In this document: piece by piece, positions 25,001-37,243 of the stretch | Layout: every line of letters starts with the position of its first letter | How positions within the stretch are numbered: the first letter of the stretch is position 1 | Assembly (NCBI GenBank): GCA_035222895.1 | Contig: JAVYIG010007165.1 | Location: 42,166-106,165 of the forward strand | Source of the DNA: Strongylocentrotus droebachiensis | Lineage: Eukaryota > Echinodermata > Echinoidea > Camarodonta > Strongylocentrotidae | Direction of reading: 5' to 3' | Length of the DNA: 64,000 nucleotides | Translations under genes and position numbers: made by a program | The notes under the pieces: model-generated | Databases searched by the model: none | What the model saw: only the letters and a program-made list of their open reading frames with translations | Told to the model about the DNA's origin: nothing

Positions 25001-28000
25001 AATAACCAAAGGGAAAATTCTCCTCACATTCTCCTCACATTAGAAATAGTTTTTCTAGTGGAAGAACCAATCTTGCTGCTTCTTCATACATCACTCATGT
25101 ATGAAACCCGGCTCTGCATGGTCATCAAAATGCTGACAGCTAGGTGTAGATACAATTCTAGTGAGAAACCATGATTTCAAGCTGTCCACTGCCACTGCAT
25201 TGTAGTACCCATTAAATATACAATATGCTTGTATCATCCATAAAGAATCTCTTTGGATAGCATCTGCACATAATGCTACTACACAAACACAGGCAAAGAT
25301 TCAGTTAATATTTTGGGGTACATTGTGTATGCATGCTGATATAGATATAGCTCCATGCAAGCTACAGAAACATTGAACAACTTACATGAAGATCATGATT
25401 AGTAGATGGATTTTAGAATTCATTGCGCTGATCATCAATGTTTTATACCACATATGAGCTTATTCTATTGCATGCATCTAGTTGACTCCATTACAGCGGT
25501 TTCATCAATAATCTAAAAACCCTTGAATTGCAAACAGCTGGGTTCTTTAACCCACATCAGTACAGTGTCTCCGTTTAGTGAATATTTGCATTATCTTTTG
25601 ATCCAGAATGCTCTGAATTACACATTATAAATACATGCACATGAGCAGAAAGAACACAAAATACAATATTTTGAGTCTATTTCCAATGCAGTCTAGCTGT
25701 GTACCTTTCTCGAATAAGAGTGATTTAATTATAATCTACCACCACAGTCTCCAAGTTGGCAATGTGATGTAAAATATAAATAGTACAATTTGACAATTCT
25801 TAATCAAATTTTGTGATTTTCACGTCACATTTGCTCATTTTATTATTTTTTATTTTTTTAAGCTTCAAAGAAAAGAAATAAAAGATAAATTGTTGCCAAT
25901 TTAAGGAGGAGAGGCTAATTAAATTAGAAAACAAGAAACTCTGAACTGCCTTGGGGTACACAGGCCTTCCACTTGAAAGATCTACTAATGATGGGAACTT
26001 AGGCATCGTCATGGAAATTGAAATTGATTTTACTTTTCAAGGAAATTAATAAAAGCACAGTTCAAATATTACTCAAGAAAATTCATTTGTTTCAAGGCAT
26101 CTAAACCTGTGAAACATGATCGTAACCAAATAAAATATTTTATAATTTGTTAAATCTTAAAGGATCGGTTATATCCATGCAGAGTTAGACATTACAGCAT
26201 CTTATACCAGACATGCAGACAAACCTTATTCAGCTGATTTTGTAATTGTATTCTTCTCCCTCTCTTGGTCTAAATATCAAAATTCCAAGGAAAAAGGAGG
26301 TCGAAATATAGGGAGGGGGGAGGGGGGGGGGGGGGGGGGGAGAATCAACACAATGAGCAATAAAGCAAACTAAAATGCCACAAACATTCTTGAAAACTAT
26401 GCACTAACTTTAAAGGCCCTAATAATTGTTCTTGAATACAAATCAGGTTAATGATTGCACTGCTACAACCACATATTTAGTTATAAACCGACCCAAAATG
26501 AAATGGAGTAATAATAATAATAGCTAGTTCTTATATAGCGCTTTTCAGGACCGAAGGCCCTCTCAAAGCGCTTTACAGATATATATATTATTACCCCGGT
26601 CATAGGATTCAGGCTTACCCGCACACAATGTATGCACATTCTCCACTCCCTGGGGAGCATTCCAGCCAGGCGTCTTTTTTACAAGCGCACACGTGCTAAT
26701 CTAACCACATTAGCTTTCGCATCCTACCGGGTACCCATTTAACACCTGGGTGGAGAGTGGCAAATGTAGATCAATGTCTTGCCAAAGGACATTAGTACAC
26801 CCAAATAGACCATAAACTACACTCGCAAAAAACATGGCCAAACGAAATAAATATGTGACAAATAAAAATTGGAAAGCAAACTTGATTCTACTATTAGCAT
26901 CCATCATGATGGCTTTAATACACAAATCATATCGTCAAACTACTGCTTGTCCATCTAATACTGAACATAAATATAACATAACATCCATCATGATGGCTTA
27001 CACAAATCATATCGTCAAACTACTGCTTGTACCTCTAATACTGAACATAAATATAACATAAAATAAAAAGTGCAAAATCAGTATTCAAATCTGAACATGA
27101 CCTTTTCATTTAGATTTCGAGAAAAAAATGTCATTAATTAAACACTACAGACGCGTTGTATAACTAAAAGGTACTATTCCACGTAGGACCAACCAAATGG
27201 TTTACTGCAAAGTCTCACAAGTATATGATCTTGACACCAATAAAATCTACAAAAGAAGATGTAAAATCAACCAACCTGAGCATTATCTGTCTGATCAGAA
27301 GCCTTCTCGAAGGAAGCTAGTAACCTAGCAACCACACCACTCTCATCAGTCCCAGAGCTTGCTGGTCTTCCTCCAGTGGTTGTCTTGGGTGTAGCATTCA
27401 TGGATGCTGATACAAGCTGCTTCAATAGATGACCTGCATCTAGCATGTTCAGGGCCTGGAATTAAATTTATGGAAGACAATCACCAAAAGATATGTGTCA
27501 TTTAATTATTTTGTTATGAACAAATCTGTATGACACCCAAATTGAAATTATTTTGTGCGATTCAAGGCATAATGTTGCTTTGCAATGCTAAGTTTGCATA
27601 TTGCAGTTTTCAGAAGAGATGAAAAGTAAACAACAGGTTTAACCTATTTGCTGTAAATTTCCATTATTTTGAGAAATTGCAATTTATTAAAACTCCTTAA
27701 AAGAGGAGTTAGATGCTTACGATGTCTTTTCACAAATTAAAAACGTGAGTTAAATGTTTAGAATTGTGTTAACTGTTCTAATCAAACTTTTGTGTAAATG
27801 TAAAAAGCTAAGTCACTGTGGTAGCTATTTGTATAATATGGACTGGCCTTGAGGGAGATACAACATATATATTTCCCAAACTAGACCCATATTGCCCTGA
27901 GTCAAAGACAAGGGCAATATGGGTCTTGTGAGGGCAATATATTATGTGGTATCTCCAAAATGTTAAGCCAGTCAATATTGTTATTGTTATCCAAATCAGA

Positions 28001-28848
28001 CATCTAAAGCAAATACATAAATCAACCATGACAATCTCATAGAACTGAAAAAACTTTGTCAAACCAGCACTGTGCATCAAGTGTTTGACACCATTTTCGA
28101 TACACTGCAAACAATGTACCGAATATGAGACTTTATTTCCTGCTTTGTTAAAACGTTAAGTCCATAGGTATTTTATAAGAGGGTAATATGGTCTCATATT
28201 TACTGATTATCTCTTTTGGGATTACAACAACTGTTATATGATTTTGTAAAACAACTGTTCAGATGTCTGATATGGGTAATAATGTACAATAACTTTGACT
28301 GACCTCAATATACAAGTAGACTTCTCCGTCTTTACTGAGTTTGAATGCTCCTTTCATCTTGACCTCTTTTTTATCAGCAGCCTCTACATCGATCCCTCGG
28401 ATACTAAAACTGAAGTTCTTCGGATCATCTTTGGTAGCAGAGCAAGAGAACACCATATCCTTCAATACGATCCACTTTCTTCTGATCTTAGTTTCTCCGT
28501 ATTTAGCTCCACAGATGTTCACATAACCTGTTAAAGAAGAGTGATTGTGGTACAGATATTGACAAATCATGCAAAATGTATTCCCTAAATCATTCTGCTT
28601 CTTGGACGTTCACATTAAAATTGGTTAATCATGTCTTAACCCTTACTGTACTGGGGGGGGGGGGGGGCCTGGGAGGCCCCCCCCCCCCCCCTCGACATTT
28701 TCAGGGATTGCGCCGCAACCGCTTGGAATTTTGAATTGTCGTTTCATTACTTTTTTCCCTCGAGTCTTACGCACATTTTGATACCATTTTCGTCGAAATC
28801 GGATATACCTGTAAGGCGTTACATAACAATTAGTATGCGCATGTCATC

Positions 28849-28879
<31 letters not shown>

Positions 28880-31800
28880 GCATTAAAATTTGCATAAATT
28901 ATCATTATTAATTACATTAAAATACCTTTTTTGTGTTAGAAAAGAAGTTTAATATGAATATTGAGTTTCAACATTCAAAAAGTGGAGTTTGACACGTTTT
29001 CTGTAAAATGCATGAAAATGAGCATTTTTGCATAATTAATTAGGCTAACAACAAAAATTTGCATATTCGGAAAAAACTAATTATACTATCTTGTTTCTTA
29101 CGTAAATATCTACAAACATGCACATTTTCGTGTTCATCGGACAATCGACGGCCGAGATCATAGGGGGGGGGGGGGGGGGCCTCCCAGCCCCCCCCCCCCC
29201 CCCCCCCCCAGTCAGTGGGTGCTCAAAAATAGCCCAGTACAGTAAGGGTTAATGGTATTTAACTTATGAAAGTACAATTATAACAATCAACTTTAAAGGC
29301 ATTGTTTAACAATGTTGCCAGTTTTATAAATCTGATATACATGGCCCTACGTGTTATCAGTGTCTGTGATATGGTGTAATATTGAAGCCCTAAAAAAAGT
29401 AAAATCTTTGAGTGACCGGCTTTACGTACATGTTTCTTTCCCCAATAGACTGGAGTGTTTTAAAAACAATTGGGATAACGTTTTTTTTTCTTTTTTTCTT
29501 GATAATCAAACGTGCAATTGGCTTGTAAAAGTCATGGGATTCATTTCTGACCTAAAGGTGTATCATTATGATTGCAGCATGAGCTAAATCCAGGATTTTG
29601 TTTAGAATCAGAGGCAAAGTTACATAATATCTTTAAAGGAGGTATCAAGACTATATGTTCATGGGTTGAGATTGGGTAAAAAATCATTAGAAAGTAGTCT
29701 TCTATTTATGATTTGATCAATGATTAAAACAGTTGTAATTTTTGTTGTAGATTCCAAAGAGAACCTTATTTGGGAAAGATGAATATTTGTCATGGGCTTT
29801 TTTCCATGTCATTTCAAAATACTAAACAAAGTCAGCTGTTATAAATAGAAAATGAAAACAATTACATATATAGGGATTCTCACTTGCTCATTTCCTATAA
29901 TAATAATAATAATAATAATCTTTTAAAGTCCACTCCAAATTTTAGTAAAGTTAAACCGAAAATGGAAATTCTTTTTGCCCAATTGATCGTGAGCCTGGCA
30001 GCCACTGAGCAGCGCCAGATCGGCGTTGCTCTATCCCTTATTGTTGAACGCCAAACAAGGAAGCAGCAACTCCCGTCTTTTAACGTCTTTTGGTATGACG
30101 CGGACGTGGTTCGAACCCACTACCTCCTGGTTGTGAGGCGGATGCTCTACTGACTATACACAATCAGAAATGATAAGTTCTTCAGTACTTCAGATATTTC
30201 TGTGCAATCCACAAATCAACTCATCCAAAAAGAACCCCTATGTGATTGGTTGAGGGGCTTAATGTAGCAAGGAATGATTTATTACTAACCTGATAATACA
30301 TCACTATCCATGGTGAGTTGTGGGGTCCCATCTTTCTTCTCTCGAGAAAAAAATTTAGTACCTGAAAAAAAAAGAATGAAATTTAATACAGATTCCACAC
30401 ATATCATTTAATAAAATTCCTTGATTACAAAAATTATGGTTATAACAAATTTATTGAGATTTGGACAGTACACGAACCAAAACATTGAAATTGGACGGTT
30501 TCATCCCAATTACACTGAATTTCCTTATCCCATTATAAAAATAACTTGGGTCAAACAACATCAAACAGGCTTTCAAAGTCCTACTTTTTCAGGATAACTT
30601 GGCAGTTATATATTATTTAAACCCTATATATCCTTGGGGGGGGGGGCCTAATTAGCCCCCCCCCCCCCCCCCCCTCTACATTCTATTTTCTTTTGAGTCT
30701 TGTGTATCTTTATTCAAAACTCGGACCTACCGTAAACTGTAAACACATGAAAATATAATTTTTCCAAAAAAGAGATCATAAAACATGAAAATCAGTATTG
30801 ATTTTATTATTTACGATATAAATCTACGTATCTACCTATTCTACTTTGCTATTGTTGCACCTCAACATTGCATAACCGAAACTTAAAACACATCGCCAAA
30901 TTGCTCATACCCCCCCGCCCAAAGGCGCCCTCCGTGACCCTTGCGTCCGAGCGCCGCCAACGTAACCTCTTCCTCTTATCACGAGTTCCCTAGGATACAC
31001 CTTGGTAAAGGCGCTGGGGATGGAGGGAGGGAAAATAGGTAGATACGTAGATTTATATCGTAAATAATAAAATCAATACTGATTTTCATGATTTACATCA
31101 ATAAATCAACGTATCTACCTATTCTACTTTGCTAAAGACCAGCACAGATTAATGCCGGGTGGTAAAAACCAAGCAAACTTATCAATTCAAAAGAGAAATA
31201 GACGACGAAGCCGCCTTCAGAGAAACGACCACAAAGGCTCGTTCGCCCGCGGGCACATCTTTGAGGTAAAAAACAGAAAAAGAACTTGGAGACTTCCAAA
31301 AAGCTGCTTTACAGATATCTTGAACTGAAACTCCGATGAAAAGAGCCCAAGACGTACTGACACTGTGAGTATCATGGGCACGAGGAGCCCTGCCAGGCGT
31401 CAAGGCCTCAGGACCCGCAGCCTTGATAGCCAAGACTAACCACCTGGAGATCGTATCCCGAGATGCCGCCGAAAGTGGCTCTCGAGAAACCAGAAAGAGC
31501 TGATCCGACTTGCGAAAAGGCTTCGTCTTGTAAAGATACCATTTGAGGGCGCGAAAGGGACACCACAGTCCGTCCCTGAAGACCGAAGAAAAATCCGACA
31601 AGGGATGAAGCACCACTTCCACTGAACCCGACCTGTCAGACTGATTCTAAGCAATAAAAGAAGCCTTGGGAATCAAACGAACCCCACGTCCTTCCCAGCG
31701 GATATGCCCAGGGGCAGCCGAAAGGGTATGAAGTGAGCTCCTACGCTGACCAGAAGTGATTACCATGAGAAAAACCGTCTTGACCGTAGTAAGCAGAAGC

Positions 31801-34800
31801 GTCGCAGAACACAGCGGTTCGAAGGGAGTGCCAAAACCTTGGATAAACTCCACACTGGTGTCAGAGGTCTGAAGAAGGGCCTCTTAAGGAAGAAAGACTT
31901 CAAAAGAGCCGCTAGCTGAGGAGCAGAAGAAACCGAAGATAGCAGACCGATAGCCACAAATCGTTGACAGAGCTCTCCCCTTGTCATACAAAGAGCTCAG
32001 AAAGTCAGCAATAGAAGGTAAAGACGCCTCTCTAGGGGCGACGCCCACCTCCTCACACCAAGTGTGAAAAGCATCCAACCAGGAGTTGTAAACCGTCCTG
32101 GTCGACTCTCGTCTACTCTGGACTAGAAATTGTACAGCACGTTCGGAGAAACCTGACGAACAAGCCCTCTTCCCGATAACCGCCAAGCGGTCAGACGGAG
32201 GATTTCCGGACGCTGGTGTAGAATACCAGACAGAGGTTGCGACACCAGATCCGGATGACACGGCAACGACCACGGAGCCCCCACCAGGAGGGTCAGGAGG
32301 TCCTGAAACCACGACCTCGCCGGCCACCAAGGAGCTATGAGAATCATCATCGCTTGATCTTCCCTGATCTTCCAGAGCACATGGGGAAACAACGCGAACG
32401 GGGTAAAGGCGTAAGCCCTCCATCCCTCCACGGGATCGCAAAAGCGTCCAGAGCAAAAGCTCCTGGTTCCCAGACTCTCGAGAATATCGAGGAAAACGAT
32501 GGTTGAGCGAAGTTGCGAAGAGATCGATGTCGAGAACACCGAACACTCTCCCCAGTTGCCTGAAGACAGTCGAAGGCAGAGTCCACTCTGAGGGAAGGCA
32601 CTTGCCTCGGGAGAGAAAGTCCGCTAAGATATTCTCTTCGCCCGGGATATGTGATGCAATCGGGAACACCCTCGTCCCCTTGCACCACGCCCAGAGTCGA
32701 GAGGCCAACTCGTTCAGAGCCACAGAATGAGTGCCTCCCTGTCTGTTGATGTACGCCATCACCGATACGTTGTCCGTAAGAAACAGAACCGAACAACCCA
32801 CCAGACGAGCACGGAAGTGACGAAGCGAAGCAAACACTCCCATGAGTTCCAACACATTGATGTGGAGCAGAAAGTCCAGATGACTCCAGTCTCCTGAAAT
32901 CATTGACCCCTGGCAATGACCTCCCCAAACCAACAGCGACGCGTCCGTGGTGACGGTCACAGAAGGGAGAGGAACTCGGCAGCGTTTGCCCTGAAGGAAG
33001 AAGGAACGACGAAGCCAAGGACCTAGAGGACCCTTGACTCCGGACAACAGGGAGATCCACGACAATAAAAGAACTCACGCTCGGCTGAAAAAACTCCAAC
33101 AGAAAGAGTTGGAAGGGACTCATCAAAAGTCGACAATCTGGAAGCATGCCGACTAGACTGGAGAGAAACCCTAGCCACTGAAGCCAACACTCGGCTTTCA
33201 CCCGACGTGCACATCTCAGAGACCGAGCAGTCCTGACTATCGTCTCGACCCTGTCGAGCCTGGGACGAGCCAGCTGATGACGAATGTCCAGCTGAGCACC
33301 TAGGTAAGACGGCGTGCGAGCCGGAACGAATTCTGATTTCTCCCAAAATATAAGAAATCCGAGATCTTGAGTCGTGCTGATCAGAATCTGCATATGATCC
33401 AACAGCATGACTGACGCCACGACTCTCGTGAAAATCCGAGGAGCAGGGCGCAAACCGAACAGGAGCGCTCTGTAACGGTAGAATTTGCCCAGGAAGGCAA
33501 AAACCCCACAAGATCCCGCAACCGCGGATGTATCGGCACATGAAAATAAGCGTCGCGAAGATCCAAAGAAACCGCGACGTCTGCGGGATTCAATAAAGAA
33601 AGGATGGTTGCCAGATGATCCATTCGGAAATGAACCTTTCCCAAATGAAGGTTAAACCGCTTCATGTTGAGAATCATTCTTAAAGAACCCGAGCACTTGG
33701 GAATCACGAACACCGGCGACAAACAAAGACATGGGTGATCGTCTACTTCCTCTATTGCCCCCTTCTCTAACAGAGACACGAAATCGGAGGAAAAGAGACT
33801 CTGAAAAAGAGGGGACAGGACATGATCGGAGAGCGGCTCCGGAGGACGCCATTCGGAAGAGGTTCCACAAAATCTATGAAGAACCCTTCTCGTACCACCG
33901 ACAGAACAAATGCGTCGCTGGTGATCTTCTCCCACGCCGGGAGAAATCTCTGGAGCCGCCCGCCGACCTAAGACCCAAGCACTCGGGGGAAGCCATCACT
34001 AGAAAATGACTTCCCACCCCACGAAAGGGAGTCCGGGAAGATAGAAGAATCACGGAAAGAAGAAACTCGAGACGAAGGACGACCACGATCCTGGTAATCC
34101 TCCTCGGCCGGGTACCAGTCCTGAGGGCGGCCCTTAGACTGGCCGACGTTCTTACGAAAAGAACCCGAAATCTTCAAACTTTTCTTACGAGGTCTGGAGG
34201 AAGGAACCGGTTCTTGGACATCGCGAAAAGCAACGGACAGGTCTCGAGCCTGCTTCTCACCATCAATCTCGGCTTGCAGTAGAGTAGTGAAACCATCTCC
34301 ACAAAGGCGGGGGCTGGCCACAGGAATCTGCGGAAGCAGTCCTGGAATTTGATGCGGTCGAATGCCCAAATAAGTGAGCACAGCCTCCCGACGATACTTC
34401 TCGATGGAATGCGAAGTCACCGCAAGCCGTGAGAAAAGATCAAACAACAAATTGTCACTTTTATCAAAAGGACCACGAGTCCCAAACTTCTTCCCCAAAC
34501 GACTGGCCACCGCCACAAGTTTGGGAGAAACCCGTTTAGGACACAAATACAAATCCGCATTCTGAGGAACGAAAGCGTACTTGTCCACCTGCCGCTTAAG
34601 AAATCCCGTCGATGACGACAAGTCTTCTGCGGCATTCACAAATTCTTCTTTGTGTAGAACAGGAAGAAACAGTCCCTGAAACGCTGAAGAGTCCGATTTA
34701 GAAGACAGGAAGCCCCGCCGATAACTCCGGGACGACACAAGAATCGGGCACATATTTGTGAAACAAGGCTAACGAATCCGCGCCAGAGACACAAACGGAA

Positions 34801-37195
34801 GTAGACGCATCATCCCCCGCAACTGAACCAGACGACTGAGCGATGGAACCAGTGTCCCAACGATCAACCGAGCCCCCCCTATCTTGACCAGATAAACAGG
34901 GACGATCCCCGCCTCTCGGAGCGCCCAACGAAGCGTGAGGCGGAGAAGCAAAAAAGAGAGGACCCCGGCTGAATACGACAACTCGAAACCCGCACCGGCG
35001 ACTGCTCAGGCGAGATCGATGCATCTTCGGAAAACTCCGAAAATAAATCAACCGCGATCGGATCCGAAAGTGAAGTAGGACGAACCGGAGGAGCCGACTC
35101 GGGCACCGAAGATCGAAAAGCGACAGCAAAAGCCCGCATCCAATCCGAAAATTCCGGCGGGGGTGGAGGCACCGACGGAGGGAGAGTAGCCACCAAAGGC
35201 GGACCCCGAGGAACCGCAAACGGTGCCAAAAAATCAGAGCGCGGATTCTTCGAAGGATAAACAAAATCCGAGGAAGAACCGGCCACCGCGTCCCGGGAAC
35301 CCCGCCTCTTACGAGACGTAGCGGTAACGGAAAAGGCCGAAGAAACGGGACGGTTATCCGATAAAGGTCCGACGGTAGGAGTTCCCCGCAAACCGAATCG
35401 GGAAAACGGAACACGCACCGACGGAGAGGCGCGGTTAGTTGAAGCCCCAGGATCCGACTCGGATGCACGGGTATCCGGACCGAAATCCGGAACCGGCAAA
35501 TCCGACAAAGGGACAGAAGAACCGAACGGAGACCGGTTCAAGTCCGGATCCACAGAAGCAACCCGAATATCCGTCGATGGATTTGTGCACCGACCAAACA
35601 AAAGAACCGACGGAACAATTGTTGGCGGTGCAGAACTAAGGCCCGTTCCACCCAGGATAAGAACCCTGGGTTTCCGGGAACCGTATTGAGGGGCGACGTA
35701 TCGCCTTGCTCAACCATTCTCCTGGGCTTCCCTTGCCCGCATAAACGTCCACTGACGTTCGCATCCCCGGGGTTTGCGGTGTCACCACCGCTCCCGAGGG
35801 GCGTAACTAACGAAGACTTATAACTGGAATCCTTCGTCTTCGTACCCGTCAATGGATTTGTGCACCGACCAAACAAAAGAACCGACGGAACAATTGTTGG
35901 CGGTGCAGAACTAAGGCCCGTTCCACCCAGGATAAGAACCCTGGGTTTCCGGGAACCGTATTGAGGGGCGACGTATCGCCTTGCTCAACCATTCTCCTGG
36001 GCTTCCCTTGCCCGCATAAACGTCCACTGACGTTCGCATCCCCGGGGTTTGCGGTGTCACCACCGCTCCCGAGGGGCGTACTTATTAATAGAATCCTTCG
36101 TCTTCTTTCTCGCGACAGAACTTGATTTCTTCTTCGTGAAACCTGCTAAGAGAAAATAAGAACTGCGAGACATATTATAACCTGCGGGAAAGAAAATTAA
36201 ACAAAGGGTACGAGCAATTATCAACAAGAATTAAATAAACTACCAGTGACTAAAACACCCCACCGACTACCCCCGCACGCACCCGAGGCCTCGGAGGAGT
36301 GAGGACAGGCAAACACGAAAGCGGAAACGTAACAGTAGTCGGCAAGAAAACGTTCTAGAATACTGATAAATAAATAAATTCACGGAGTGAAACTACTCTC
36401 TAACGAACAGGAAATCGTAGAGAATATTATAAAAGGCGAAAATGCGAACCAAAAAGTGACTAAAAGAGGAAAAACTCTTCAACTTTTGGGAGCGATTTTT
36501 AGTGTAACTTAACCGTTCGGATGCGAAGAGATAAGAGGAAGAGGTTACGTTGGCGGCGCTCGGACGCAAGGGTCACGGAGGGCGCCTTTGGGCGGGGGGG
36601 TATGAGCAATTTGGCGATGTGTTTTAAGTTTCGGTTATGCAATGTTGAGGTGCAACAATAGCAAAGTAGAATAGGTAGATACGTTGATTTATTGATGTAA
36701 ATCACTGATTATTTGGTCTTTTTTTTTATAGTTATAGTGTTTTTGGGGGGTCAGGTTGTTGAATTTTAGTTTTAAAAAAAATAAAAAAAATACATAAGTT
36801 AAACAAACATAGAAATACATAAGAAATTATCAAAACAATAGATAACATAAGGAGTAACCTGGCTCTTCCAAATTGGTTTGTTGTATTATTATTCCAAGTG
36901 GATTTGGGTTATATCTGGGGGTATGTATATAGGGTCACAGTTGGGTTTTTAGGTTACTTGGTTTAAGTTTAGAGTAAGGGTATGTTGCATGTATAGGGCA
37001 GAGTGAAATTAGGACTTTTGGTAATGTATGAAAGTGACAACATAACACCAGCTACTACTATAACTCTACTGTGATTGTTTTTACCTTTTTTCTTGTCTGG
37101 ACTTTCCTCTGGTTCCTCATCTTCCTGTGGACCTCCAGGTACAATGGTGTGGTTTATTGTAGAGTACCTCTTAAGAACCTACACGTAGGAATATA

Positions 37196-37243
<48 letters not shown>

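Larger units (their letters stand above)
30784..36702 (-). mobile_element. DIRS-type tyrosine-recombinase retrotransposon, copy 1
   Basis: Full-length by structure, about 5.9 kb, visibly richer in GC than the host DNA. It has inverted terminal repeats (30784-30980 and 36527-36702) and an internal complementary region at 31035-31133. The gene order on the minus strand is gag-like, reverse transcriptase, RNase H, tyrosine recombinase. There is no LTR and no DDE integrase. Terminal inverted repeats plus the internal complementary region are diagnostic of DIRS elements, which integrate a circular intermediate through a tyrosine recombinase. The coding frames are broken. It sits in intron 10 in the same orientation as the host gene. 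Confidence 0.93.

Noticed and set aside
28295-28534. Plus-strand frames overlapping exon 12
   Set aside because: Antisense shadows of the PH2 exon.
30104-30165. Possible tRNA-Val gene on the minus strand
   Set aside because: The anticodon stem does not pair fully, position 33 is not T, and it continues into a SINE body with an ATT tail.
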